Of a stretch of DNA of 64,000 bases, positions 39,697-48,030 are shown piece after piece. Below the pieces are notes generated by a model. The model was not told the DNA's origin, ran no database searches, and saw nothing but the letters and a program-made list of their open reading frames with translations. Origin of the DNA: Gulosibacter chungangensis (GTDB taxonomy: Bacteria > Actinomycetota > Actinomycetes > Actinomycetales > Microbacteriaceae); NCBI RefSeq assembly GCF_008831155.1, contig NZ_WBKB01000001.1, positions 620,001-684,000 on the forward strand, written 5' to 3'. The stretch's first letter is position 1; each line of letters opens with the position of its first letter. Both the position numbers and the translations under genes were made by a program.

Positions 39697-40530
39697 TCAC
39701 AAGCGGGGTGCGTCCGGCGATGGGCGACCTGGCGCATCACGCCGAACCGATACGGCGTGCTGGGCAGCGTTGCGGGTTCGCTTCGCCCAGATCTCGGCCT
39801 GCCTGAGCAGCGTCGCCGCGTCGTCCGAATCGACTGCGCCGCGCGCGGAGACGCGCCATCCATAAGTGCCGTCTGTTCGCCGTGCCGTGCGTTCAGCACG
39901 CCATGCCCAGGAAGTCGGCAGACGATCAGGGTCGGACCAGTCGGTGCCCGTGTAGCGTTCCTCGATCGCGAAGCGGGCGTCGCTGTTCTCGATCGGATAC
40001 AGCACGTAGTGCCCACCCCCGAAGGTCTCGGGGTCCTCGTATTCCAGATGAACGTGCTCGCTGTAGACGCGAACGATGCGCTCCAGGCCATCGTTGAGCG
40101 CATTCATGTTGCAGGTTAGTCGCTGCTGCTCGCGGTCGAAAGCCTCTGTGGCCTGGCCGTAGGCGGTGATTCCCGCTCGTACGGCTTGCTCGAGGTGGGA
40201 CAGGAGTTGCTCAGCCTCGGTCTCGCTCATGCCGAGTGTGCGTGCCGCGCCTGCGGTGTCGGTTGTGTTCCGTACCCGCGCTTCGAATGGTCCTTCCCGC
40301 AACGGCCCTGCCCGCAGTGCCCGCCCGCCGCTCTCTCCATTGACCTCGACCACGACGACCCGCTCCTGGGGCGTCAGGAGTCCGACCTCCCCATCGCGCA
40401 CCGAGAACAACGGTTCGGAGAGAAGTAGCCCGCCAAGTGTGGCCTCCCGATCCACGTGAGCCTCGAAGGCGTCCAGCGCGCGGCCGAGAGCGATCTGATC
40501 CCGAACCTCGTTCCAATCATTGCCAGGCAT
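39697..40530 (-). CDS. Hypothetical protein, transfer region
   Basis: A 277-residue protein. I place the start at MPGNDWNEVRDQIALGRALD (40530) because GGAGG lies ten bases before it; an ATG three codons earlier is also possible. The N-terminal half is beta-rich (LFSVRDGEVGLLTPQERVVV). The middle is an alpha-helical, heptad-like region (MSETEAEQLLSHLEQAVRAG; AFDREQQRLTCNMNALNDGL). The C-terminal part is rich in aromatic residues (VHLEYEDPETFGGGHYVLYP). No transmembrane segment; family not recognised. It is the last minus-strand transfer gene before the inserted metal block. Confidence 0.65.
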   Translation of the reverse strand: MPGNDWNEVRDQIALGRALDAFEAHVDREATLGGLLLSEPLFSVRDGEVGLLTPQERVVVVEVNGESGGRALRAGPLREGPFEARVRNTTDTAGAARTLGMSETEAEQLLSHLEQAVRAGITAYGQATEAFDREQQRLTCNMNALNDGLERIVRVYSEHVHLEYEDPETFGGGHYVLYPIENSDARFAIEERYTGTDWSDPDRLPTSWAWRAERTARRTDGTYGWRVSARGAVDSDDAATLLRQAEIWAKRTRNAAQHAVSVRRDAPGRPSPDAPRL

Positions 40531-40759
40531 GGCCGTCATGCCTCCGACCGGAGCCAGTCGGAGTTTGCGAGATCGTCCCAACTGCCGCGATTTCGAATCG
40601 GCATGGCTTCCCGAGGTGCTTCATGTCGGGAGGTGCGCGGCGAAGAACGGCGAACTCGGATTCGCACGTGATCCTCGCGATTCGTGCGCTTCGGCCGAGT
40701 TGGCGCGGGTGCGTATCGCTTCTTGACCTCACATCCTGAGCAGTCAGGAGTGTGCAATA

Positions 40760-40779
40760 ATCTGCGTATGGACGCAGAT
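40760..40779. promoter_or_regulatory. Operator-like inverted repeat over the first ArsR start codon
   Basis: ATCTGCGT-ATGG-ACGCAGAT, a perfect 8-bp inverted repeat. The ATG start codon of the ArsR gene lies in its centre. Binding of the regulator here would block initiation of its own operon. Confidence 0.6.
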
Positions 40780-41136
40780 AAGCAGGTATGCGGGCTCGAT
40801 CCGGATTCGGAGTATGTCGAGCTTGCGGTGGAGGTGTTCGGGATGCTCGCGGACGCGACCCGGGTGCGGATCATCCTCGCGTTGCGGCAGGCGGGCGAGC
40901 TGCCGGTGAACCAGTTGGCCGAGGTGGTGGACAAGTCCCCGGCGGCGGTTTCGCAGCATTTGGCGAAGCTGCGTCTGGCGCGGATCGTGGCGACCCGGCA
41001 GGAGGGGCAGCGGGTGTTCTACCGGTTGGAGAACGAGCATGCCTCCCAGCTCGTCTCGGACGCGATCTTCCAGGCCGAGCACACCCTGGGCGGCACGCCT
41101 CACCACCACCAGCAGACGAATCAGGATCAGCCATGA
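40768..41136 (+). CDS. ArsR/SmtB-family metal sensor (NmtR/KmtR-like)
   Basis: A 122-residue winged-helix repressor: VFGMLADATRVRIILALRQA, LPVNQLAEVVDKSPAAVSQH with the recognition helix, and the wing VATRQEGQRVFYRL. The C-terminal helix carries ENEHASQLVSDAIFQAEHTL and ends in a His run (PHHHQ), a pattern associated with nickel/cobalt- or zinc-sensing members; Cys in the N-terminal CGLDPDSE could also bind metal. The frame is open upstream but MDADKQ is the sensible start because the operator palindrome lies there. It overlaps the second ArsR by four bases. Confidence 0.82.
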   Translation: MDADKQVCGLDPDSEYVELAVEVFGMLADATRVRIILALRQAGELPVNQLAEVVDKSPAAVSQHLAKLRLARIVATRQEGQRVFYRLENEHASQLVSDAIFQAEHTLGGTPHHHQQTNQDQP

Positions 41137-41528
41137 CCGCACACATCCACGACCACGGACAGGATGCTGCCCACGCGCACGCGCCATACGCGCATCCGCA
41201 CCTGGACGCCCACGGGCAGGCGCACCCCGACAGGCACGCGCATGACCGCGGCGATCACGAGCAGATCGTGCTCGCTCTTTGGCGGGCTGACGAGCTGCCC
41301 GTGAACGCGCTGGCGGAGATCGTGGGGAAGAAGCCCTCGAGGGTGTCGCAGCATCTGGCCCGGATGCGGATGGCGCGGATGGTCACGACCCGGCAGGAGG
41401 GCACGAGCGTGCTCTACCGGCTCGCCGACGAGCGCGCCGTCGCTCTGGTGGCCGAGCCGATCAAGCAGGCCGAGCACGCGGTCGCGAACGGGCAGATCCC
41501 GCCCCACCACCACGCCGCCCAGCAGTAA
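41133..41528 (+). CDS. ArsR-like regulator with His-rich N-terminal domain
   Basis: A 131-residue protein. The first ~45 residues hold about a dozen His (HIHDHGQDAAHAHAPYAHPH; HPDRHAHDRGDHE), a metal-binding tract. A shortened ArsR winged helix follows, beginning at IVLALWRADELPVNALAEIV, with KKPSRVSQHLARMRMARMVT and the wing QEGTSVLYRLADE. The first helix of a normal ArsR (the LADATR segment) is replaced by the His tract. It is about 60% similar to the preceding ArsR over the common part, suggesting duplication. ATGA overlap ensures joint translation, so heterodimers or a metal buffer role are possible. Confidence 0.78.
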   Translation: MTAHIHDHGQDAAHAHAPYAHPHLDAHGQAHPDRHAHDRGDHEQIVLALWRADELPVNALAEIVGKKPSRVSQHLARMRMARMVTTRQEGTSVLYRLADERAVALVAEPIKQAEHAVANGQIPPHHHAAQQ

Positions 41529-41566
41529 CCCGGCGTCCTCCTCCCTGAACCGATTGACCCACCCTG

Positions 41567-42814
41567 ATGCTTGCCGTTCTCCGTAACCCGACCTACGCGA
41601 AGCTGTTCAGCGCGCAGATCATCGCCCTGCTCGGCACGGGCCTGCTCACCGTCGCGCTGGGTCTGCTCGCGTTCGAGATCGCGGGCGGGGATGCCGGGAT
41701 AGTGCTGGGGGTGGCGATGACGATCAAGATGGTCGCCTACGTCGCTGTCTCCCCGGTCACGACCGCGCTCGTCGCGCGCCTGTCCCGCAAGCAAGTGCTC
41801 ATCGGCGCAGACCTGATCCGGGCGGGGGTGGCGGTGTCGTTGCCGTTCGTAACCGAGGCGTGGCAGATCTACCTCCTGATCTTCCTGCTGCAGTCGGCTT
41901 CGGCGACGTTCACGCCCGCGTTCCAGGCCGTGATCCCCTCCGTGCTGCCGGACGAGCGCGAGTATACGCGGGCGCTGTCGCTTTCGCGCCTGGCATATGT
42001 CCTCGAGTCGCTGGTCAGCCCGATGCTCGCCGCCGTGCTGCTGACTGTGGTCAGCTTCCACAACCTCTTCGTCGGCACCGTGGTCGGGTTCCTCGCCTCC
42101 GCGATCCTCGTGATCGCATCCCGCTTCCCGCACATCGAGCCCCCAGCACCTGCGCCGTTCCTAAACCGCCTCACCCGCGGGGCACAAGCGTTCTGGGCCA
42201 ATAGCGAACTGCGCGGGCTGATGGGATTGAACCTCGTTGTCGCAACCACGACCGCGATGGTCATCGTGAACACCGTCATCCTCGTCCAAGGCGACCTCGG
42301 CCGTCCCCAGATCGACGTCGCGCTCCTCCTGGGTGCCTATGGTCTGGGCTCCATGATCGTCGCGCTCGGCATGCCCAAGCTGCTCGACTCCCTCCCTGAT
42401 CGTCGCGTGATGCTCACCGGCGGCGTCGCCCTGCCGTTCCTGTTGCTCGCAACTTCCGGAACCATCGCCTGGTTAGAGGGCACATCCCAATGGGTTACAC
42501 TGCTGGCGCTCTGGGTACTGCTCGGGGCCGGGACCTCCACGATTCTCACCCCGTCCGCGCGTCTGCTGCGCCGTAACTGCACTGAGCAGAACCGGCCCGC
42601 CGTGTTCGCCGCGCAGTTCTCCCTCTCGCATGCCTGCTTCCTCATCACCTACCCTTTCGCCGGGGCGCTCGGCGCGGCGATCGGCCTACCCGCTGTCGCG
42701 CTCGTGCTCGTCGCACTCGGCATCCTGGGCGCACTCTTCGCGCTCATCACCTGGCAGGCCCGCCCGCACCTCGACGCGGCCGCAGCTGAACGCCGGGCCA
42801 AGGCGCAGCACTGA
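41567..42814 (+). CDS. MFS transporter, metal/drug efflux type (DHA3-like)
   Basis: A 415-residue, 12-TM major facilitator protein beginning MLAVLRNPTYAKLFSAQIIA. It has the DHA3-type pattern AFEIAGGDAGIVLGVAMTIK and a conserved loop LVARLSRKQVLIGADLIRAG. Encoded 38 bases after the tandem ArsR genes, it is the likely target of their metal-dependent control, so I expect export of nickel, cobalt, zinc or cadmium; direct proof is lacking as MFS sequences do not reveal substrate. Confidence 0.8.
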   Translation: MLAVLRNPTYAKLFSAQIIALLGTGLLTVALGLLAFEIAGGDAGIVLGVAMTIKMVAYVAVSPVTTALVARLSRKQVLIGADLIRAGVAVSLPFVTEAWQIYLLIFLLQSASATFTPAFQAVIPSVLPDEREYTRALSLSRLAYVLESLVSPMLAAVLLTVVSFHNLFVGTVVGFLASAILVIASRFPHIEPPAPAPFLNRLTRGAQAFWANSELRGLMGLNLVVATTTAMVIVNTVILVQGDLGRPQIDVALLLGAYGLGSMIVALGMPKLLDSLPDRRVMLTGGVALPFLLLATSGTIAWLEGTSQWVTLLALWVLLGAGTSTILTPSARLLRRNCTEQNRPAVFAAQFSLSHACFLITYPFAGALGAAIGLPAVALVLVALGILGALFALITWQARPHLDAAAAERRAKAQH

Positions 42815-43037
42815 GCAAGACGCGGGACAACGGGTTCCCGAAACCCGCGCCCTCAACTATGCTGAAACCAGCCGTGAGCACTCAGGTTCCGACTCGGGGT
42901 CCGACATGCTAATGGGGCTACTTCCCAAGTGGCACAAGGCTTCCGAAGTCAAAGGCGATGGGTGACGAACGATCACCGTTGGTGAAGGTTCGTCGCGCTG
43001 GCTGAGGGATCGTCAGTGGGCGTGAACCCGAGAGTGG

Positions 43038-43724
43038 CTAAGGAGCTTTGCAGCAGGTGTCGTCGCAATGCTCAGGCTCGCGTTCTCCGGTGAGGACGGC
43101 GACGGGCGCGGCGCAGCACGCATCGCCACGCCATGCCTCGATGCCCTCGCGGATGGCGAAGCCAGCGATCACCAGGGCAGCGATGGAGTCCGCCCACGCC
43201 CATCCGAGCAGGCTGTTGAGCAGGAGTCCAACGAGTAAGGCGGCGGAGAGGTAGGTGCAGATCAGGGTCTGCTTAGAGTCCGCGACCGCGGAGGCGGAGC
43301 CGAGTTCGCGTCCGGTGCGCCGCTCAAACCAGGACAGGAACGGCATCACCAGAAGACTCAACGCGGCCAGCACGATCCCGACCGTCGAATGCTCCGGGTC
43401 TCGCAGACCCGTCAGCGACAGGGTCGCGTCGACCGAGACGTAGGCGGCAAGGCCGAAGAAGGACACCGCGATCACGCGCAGCGCGACCTTCTCGCGCTTC
43501 TCGGGATCGGGAGCGGCGAACTGCCAGGCCACCGCCGCGGCAGAGAGGACTTCCACGATCGAGTCCAGGCCGAACCCGATCAACGCGGCTGACGACGCGG
43601 TACCACCGGCGGCGAGAGCGACCGCCGCCTCGATGACGTTCCAGGTGATCGTGATCGCGACCACGATCCTGATCTGCCGCCGCAGCACTCCGCTCCGCGA
43701 AGGAGTCAGCACCGCCGTCGTCAC
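43038..43724 (-). CDS. Cation diffusion facilitator-like transporter with Cys-rich tail
   Basis: A 228-residue inner membrane protein of the cation efflux (CDF) fold. It has LIGFGLDSIVEVLSAAAVAW with the metal-site Asp in transmembrane segment 2, SAVADSKQTLICTYLSAALL, and AWADSIAALVIAGFAIREGI with a second Asp, each in the expected helices. The C-terminus carries three Cys clusters (DACCAAP; HCDDTCCKAP), unlike normal CDF domains, and could bind soft metals. It starts at a GTG overlapping the cmtR stop, so is coupled to it. Likely exports Cd/Pb or Zn. Confidence 0.82.
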   Translation of the reverse strand: MTTAVLTPSRSGVLRRQIRIVVAITITWNVIEAAVALAAGGTASSAALIGFGLDSIVEVLSAAAVAWQFAAPDPEKREKVALRVIAVSFFGLAAYVSVDATLSLTGLRDPEHSTVGIVLAALSLLVMPFLSWFERRTGRELGSASAVADSKQTLICTYLSAALLVGLLLNSLLGWAWADSIAALVIAGFAIREGIEAWRGDACCAAPVAVLTGEREPEHCDDTCCKAP

Positions 43725-44080
43725 TTCTCCTCCTCCGGGGTGCAGCAACCGGGGACCGTGCAGGCCGGGTCGATGCACGGCGCGTTCTCGTCGACCGCCA
43801 AGGTCACGTCAACCAGGGCCGTCAGCGCGGCTGCGAGGTGGGGATCGGCGATCTCGTAGCGGGTCTGCCGGCCCTCGGGCTCGGCGACCACGATCCCGCA
43901 TCCGCGCAGACAGGCGAGGTGGTTCGACACGTTCGTGCGCGTCAGATCCAGCTCGCGGGCGAGCTGCGCCGGATACCCCGGCTCGTTCAGCAGGAAGAGC
44001 AAGATGCGGGAGCGGGTGGGATCGGCCATCGCCCGGCCCAGCCGGTTCATCACGTCCACCCGCGAAGCAAGAGTCAGCAT
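43721..44080 (-). CDS. cmtR: CmtR-type ArsR repressor (cadmium/lead sensor)
   Basis: A 119-residue winged-helix repressor close to Mycobacterium CmtR: MLTLASRVDVMNRLGRAMAD, PTRSRILLFLL, LTRTNVSNHLACLRGCGIVV and EGRQTRYEIADPHLAAAL. The two Cys in HLACLRGC (equivalents of Cys57 and Cys61) and C-terminal Cys residues (APCIDPAC; GCC) reproduce the Cd/Pb thiolate site of CmtR. It is encoded upstream of, and coupled to, a CDF transporter, and precedes a palindrome in its promoter. Confidence 0.88.
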   Translation of the reverse strand: MLTLASRVDVMNRLGRAMADPTRSRILLFLLNEPGYPAQLARELDLTRTNVSNHLACLRGCGIVVAEPEGRQTRYEIADPHLAAALTALVDVTLAVDENAPCIDPACTVPGCCTPEEEK

Positions 44081-44092
44081 GCACTGACCGTA

Positions 44093-44104
44093 CAGTGTTC
44101 ACTG
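44093..44104. promoter_or_regulatory. Operator-like palindrome upstream of cmtR
   Basis: CAGTG-TT-CACTG, 13 bases upstream of the cmtR ATG. A neighbouring partial copy (CACTGACCGTACAGTG at 44082-44097) overlaps it. This is a likely CmtR autoregulatory site. Confidence 0.5.
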
Positions 44105-44246
44105 ACCTATCGGCAAGAGTCGAGCTTGTCGCGGGAAGACGTTCGCTCGTCGGGCTGACGGGTTCCGCGAACTTTGACTACGGGATAGTCTGAGGGAGCA
44201 TCGGGTACTCAAGTTCCGGCGAAAACCTTCAATAGTTCGACGAACT

Positions 44247-45731
44247 TTAAACTTTGTCTGTCATCCGGGCCGTGGTGTCGAAAGCGCGCAGCTCGGCGGG
44301 GTGAAGCTGGTGCTGCACGACGAACGACCTGTCCTTGATCCGCCAGAGTCCCTGCCCGGTGCCGAGGCCAGGCAGAAGGCGCTGCTCGGTGCCGGTCAGC
44401 CCGAGCGCGGTGGCGGTGGGACCGAGCTGGTCGGTCTCCTGCCGGTACACGATCCGGGTCTCCGCGTTCGCGAGCAGGCTGTTCGCCAATCCGCGGCTCG
44501 CCGAACCGACGTCACCGACGTTCTCCAGGTCGCTCAGCTTGTGAAAGATGAGTAGGTTCGCGAGCCCGTAGTGCCGGGCCAGTCGCCAGTGCGCGTCCAT
44601 CCTTCGCAGCAGCGCAGGATGGCTCATCAATCGCCATGCCTCGTCGTAGATCACCCATCTGCGGCCCCCATTGGGATCGAGCAAGGCCGCTTCCATCCAC
44701 GCGGACGAGCACGTCATGAGGACGCTGATGAGGGTGGAGTTCTCGGTGACGCGGGACAAGTCGAGGCTGACCATCGGCAAGGTCGGATCGAAGCGCACCG
44801 TGCTCGGGCCGTCGAACAGGCCGGCCAAGTCCCCGGCGACCAGCCGGCGCAGAGCGTGGCCGACGAGCCTGCCGTCTTCCGTGAGCCGTCCGTCGGGGTC
44901 GTCGGCGGGATCGGGACGCAGCAGCCGATCGACCACCATGGGCAGGATCGGCACTTCCGCGTCGCGAACCGTGCCAGCCAGGGCGGTGTCGATCGCGGTG
45001 TGCTCCAACGGCGCGAGCGGCCGGTCGAGAACCGTCTCGGTGAGCGCGCCGAGAAGGTCGCGCCGCCGCGCGGCGAGGGTGGTGGCCCATTCCAAGTCGG
45101 ACAGGCCGCCGGGCCGGTAGCCCTCGTCGAGCGGATTCAGGCGGGTGCCCATCCCGTGCCCGAGGATGATCGCCTTCCCGCCGACCGCCTCGGCGACTCC
45201 GCTGTGTTCGCCTTTCGGGTCTCCGGGAACATAAACCCTGTATCCGAAGGGCAAGCTGCGCGTGTAGAGGCTCTTAGCGAGGCTGGATTTCCCGGAGCCG
45301 ACGATGCCCGCCAGGATCAAGTTCGGGGCGGTGATGAGGCCCCGCTGGTAGAGCACCCACGGGTCGTAGACGAACGACGAGCCCGAGTACAGATCCTGAC
45401 CGATGAACATGCCCGCCGGCCCCAGCCCCGCCTCGGCGAGAAATGGGTACTGGCCCGCGAGCACGGCGCTGGTGTCCTGGTGGCGCGACAGCCGGAACCG
45501 GCCTGGTGACCAGAGGCTCGCGGGGCCGGGCTCTCCCGCCGCAGGTAGATAGACCGTGGCGCGCTGTTCGGCGCGCGCGGCTTCTGCTTTGGCTCGAGCT
45601 GCTTCCTTCTCAGCCTGACGTTGCTCGGCGACAAGCCGCGCCGCCGCCCCTCTGCGCGCCTTGCGCAGCCGACGCCGCTCCGATGCCGGGGCAACGAGGA
45701 CGGCGGTGTGCAGCTTCTCGTCCCGGCTCAC
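44247..45731 (-). CDS. VirB4/TraC-type conjugation ATPase
   Basis: A 494-residue ATPase that energises the T4SS. It starts with GTG (SRDEKLHTAVLVAPASERRR), overlapping the upstream stop (GTGA). A helical Ala/Arg/Glu-rich N-terminal part (a coiled coil) precedes the ATPase domain: Walker A ILAGIVGSGKSSLAKSLYTR (about residue 143), Walker B WVIYDEAWRLMSHPAL (about 360) and GLANLLIFHKLSDLENVGDV. VirB4 proteins usually also have an N-terminal domain; here that role may be supplied by the separate SCO6880-family protein. Confidence 0.88.
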   Translation of the reverse strand: MSRDEKLHTAVLVAPASERRRLRKARRGAAARLVAEQRQAEKEAARAKAEAARAEQRATVYLPAAGEPGPASLWSPGRFRLSRHQDTSAVLAGQYPFLAEAGLGPAGMFIGQDLYSGSSFVYDPWVLYQRGLITAPNLILAGIVGSGKSSLAKSLYTRSLPFGYRVYVPGDPKGEHSGVAEAVGGKAIILGHGMGTRLNPLDEGYRPGGLSDLEWATTLAARRRDLLGALTETVLDRPLAPLEHTAIDTALAGTVRDAEVPILPMVVDRLLRPDPADDPDGRLTEDGRLVGHALRRLVAGDLAGLFDGPSTVRFDPTLPMVSLDLSRVTENSTLISVLMTCSSAWMEAALLDPNGGRRWVIYDEAWRLMSHPALLRRMDAHWRLARHYGLANLLIFHKLSDLENVGDVGSASRGLANSLLANAETRIVYRQETDQLGPTATALGLTGTEQRLLPGLGTGQGLWRIKDRSFVVQHQLHPAELRAFDTTARMTDKV

Positions 45732-46504
45732 AGTGCCAGCCTCCTGGCCAGCTTGACTTCGGTGATCGCGGCCGGTTCGAACCACTCACCGGCGCGGATC
45801 GCGCTGCGGCGCGCCTCGATGCCTGCGTCGGGCTGTGCGGGTGCCTCGTCGGGTGGGTCGATCGCGTCCTCGGCGGGGATCAGGTGCCGGCGGTAGAGCG
45901 CGACGTGACCCGCTTGCGCGTTGTAGGTCATGACGTACTCGCCGGTCTCGTCCTGCCGGTCGCCCGGATAGACCGGGGCGGCATCGTGAACGTCGCCGTT
46001 GACCATCGCGGCGTCGGTGGTCTCGGTGCCGTAGTCCCACGCGCTCAGGTTCTCGATGCCCTTCTGCCACCCTTGCTGTTCGATGAGGTCGAGCATGTAA
46101 TCGGCATCGTCACCTTGTAGGAACACGACGCCGATCCATCGCTCGACGAGCCGGTCGCCGGGACTCCACACGATCCGGCCGGAGTGGATCATCGCCGTGT
46201 TGAGGCGGTCCTCGGCCTGGTCGACGAGCGCGGCGGCTTGACGCAGCTCGTCTGCCGCCGAGGTCGCTGCGGTGGCACCGGCCGCGTAGTCGCGGGCATC
46301 GTCGGTGACTCGGTCGCGGTGGGAGTCGTGCACGCTGGCGAGCTGATCGAGTACCTGCCGGAGGGAGCGAACCCCACCCAGCAGGTCGCCGATCACCCGG
46401 TAGGTGTCGGCCGGTTCCTGGAAGGTCCGGGTGGCGTGCGCGAGCCCGCGCAGCGCCTCGCTGGCGGAGTTGGCGTCGCTGGTCGGGTTCGTGAACGTGG
46501 GCAT
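45728..46504 (-). CDS. Hypothetical transfer-operon protein (two modules)
   Basis: A 258-residue soluble protein. The N-terminal module (MPTFTNPTSDANSASEALRG to about residue 110) is helical with a likely coiled coil. The C-terminal module contains ERWIGVVFLQGDDADYMLDL, WQKGIENLSAWDYGTETTD and EYVMTYNAQAGHVALYRRH. The second block is a conserved small hypothetical of actinobacterial conjugative elements that I recall seeing as its own gene, so this may be a fusion. It lies between the SCO6880 and VirB4 genes, 47 bases downstream of the former and overlapping the latter. Confidence 0.65.
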   Translation of the reverse strand: MPTFTNPTSDANSASEALRGLAHATRTFQEPADTYRVIGDLLGGVRSLRQVLDQLASVHDSHRDRVTDDARDYAAGATAATSAADELRQAAALVDQAEDRLNTAMIHSGRIVWSPGDRLVERWIGVVFLQGDDADYMLDLIEQQGWQKGIENLSAWDYGTETTDAAMVNGDVHDAAPVYPGDRQDETGEYVMTYNAQAGHVALYRRHLIPAEDAIDPPDEAPAQPDAGIEARRSAIRAGEWFEPAAITEVKLARRLAL

Positions 46505-46551
46505 CACGGTCTCCTTGGCGGGTTCGGGTTGCCTGTGAGGTGGGCGCGGCG

Positions 46552-48030
46552 TCACACGATCCGGCACAGCGGCAGCGCGGCCGCCGTGAACGCGACCGCT
46601 TGCTGACCGACGAGTCGGCGGGTCTCGCACGACGCTTGGATCGCGGACTGCTCGATCGCGGCGGTCGCGGCCTCCAACTCGTCGAGCGTGGGCGCGGAGA
46701 CGCTGACGAGGCCCGAGACGCGGAGCACCCCGTGCCCGGCGGTCAGATCGGCTTCCTGCTGAAGAACATCCTGGTATTCGGCCGTCTGGCTGGCGTCCTC
46801 GATCTGACCCATCCGTGCCCGCTGGGCGGCATCGCTGATGTGCTCGACCTTCTTCTTGCGGATGTCGCGGGCGGCCTGGTCGGAGCGCATCGGCGTGTAG
46901 ATCAGCGACATCGACCGTTGGATTCCGGTGGACAGCAGCACCGGGGCGAGGAATCCCGGATAGACCATGCTGCGGGGCCATTCCGACACCCACAGCACGG
47001 CGTGCCAGGCGGAATCTGTGCGCAGGTTTCCCCAGGTCTCGGTGACCGCGACCGGGCCGGCCGTGGCGAGCTCCTGCCCGAGCCGTCCGTGTCGTTCCAG
47101 CGTCGCCGCGACGGCAGGGTCGTAGGCCGAGCGCAGGATCACGGCGACCTGTCCAGGGCCGAGCCAGCCGGTCGGGGTCAGGTCCGCCGAGCGTAGCGCC
47201 GCGGTGAGGGTCGCCATCTCCTGCCGGAGCACCGCGGCTGCGCCACGGATGCCGCCGCCCGCGGTTCTGATCTGTCGGGCGGCCGTCTTCATGTCCAGGG
47301 ACAGGCTGATCGTCGTGGCGTGCCGTTCCCCGGCGGGGCCAGCGCGTTCGATCAGCTCGGCGTAGGTGGTCGCGGCCCACGACCCATCGGCGGTGCCATG
47401 CTCAGACCACCACTCCGCCAGGCCGCTGCCGGAGTCCGGCAGGGTCCTCTCCAGCACTTGCAGGGTCGCGATCCGACCGGACCGGCAGACCGTCGCCAGC
47501 ACCCGCCCCCACGACGTGACCCGGCGTTCCTGCTCGCCGGGGTCCAACAACACGAACGCGGGATGCGTGACCTCGCAGACGACGGTGAGCGTGGCCTGGC
47601 GCGGGTCGTGGATCATGCACGCCTTCGACTCCGGGTCGCGGTACTCCCGCAACCGAGCCATGTCGCCCGGCAGCGCGAGATTGCCCGCCGGGCGCGGCTT
47701 CACGATCCGCCTGCGGTAGAGCAGCTGCCCGCCCGTGGATCGCCACAGCCACCAGCACACGACCGGAAGCCACTCAACGATCGGACGGCCCGCGACCGGT
47801 ATCCACGTCAGCGCCGCGCAGAGCACCCAGATCGGGGCGGAGTAGGCCAGCAGCATCCCGGCACCACCGTAGAACGCAGCCAGCAGCGTGAGCCCGCCGA
47901 TACCGAGCGTGATGAGCTGCGCGACGGAAAGTCCCAGCAGCACGCCTCGTCGCGAGAGCCGGGAGAACTTCATCGGCGTCAGCTCACTGCCGGTGCTGCG
48001 CTGTTCCCTCCTGGTAGACATCGCAGTCAC
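46552..48030 (-). CDS. SCO6880-family conjugation membrane protein (PrgI/VirB3-like with VirB4 N-domain-like part)
   Basis: A 492-residue protein with two close N-terminal transmembrane segments (about 30-52 and 62-80), as in PrgI/VirB3. Then comes a cytosolic part with PAGNLALPGDMARLREYRDP, AWHAVLWVSEWPRSMVYPGF and the SCO6880-family MSLIYTPMRSDQAARDIRKK. It probably forms the inner membrane platform with the VirB4 ATPase. It starts at ATG in an ATGA overlap with the VirB6-like gene. Confidence 0.85.
   Translation of the reverse strand: MTAMSTRREQRSTGSELTPMKFSRLSRRGVLLGLSVAQLITLGIGGLTLLAAFYGGAGMLLAYSAPIWVLCAALTWIPVAGRPIVEWLPVVCWWLWRSTGGQLLYRRRIVKPRPAGNLALPGDMARLREYRDPESKACMIHDPRQATLTVVCEVTHPAFVLLDPGEQERRVTSWGRVLATVCRSGRIATLQVLERTLPDSGSGLAEWWSEHGTADGSWAATTYAELIERAGPAGERHATTISLSLDMKTAARQIRTAGGGIRGAAAVLRQEMATLTAALRSADLTPTGWLGPGQVAVILRSAYDPAVAATLERHGRLGQELATAGPVAVTETWGNLRTDSAWHAVLWVSEWPRSMVYPGFLAPVLLSTGIQRSMSLIYTPMRSDQAARDIRKKKVEHISDAAQRARMGQIEDASQTAEYQDVLQQEADLTAGHGVLRVSGLVSVSAPTLDELEAATAAIEQSAIQASCETRRLVGQQAVAFTAAALPLCRIV

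Noticed and set aside
42815-43037. Search for a gene or terminator between the convergent MFS and CDF genes
   Set aside because: Only a weak 6-bp CGGGTT/AACCCG hairpin near 42831-42847 was found; no coding frame of note.
46505-47380. N-terminal half of the 550-codon frame ending at 45728
   Set aside because: It is a shadow of the SCO6880-family gene. The real protein begins at the ATG at 46504.
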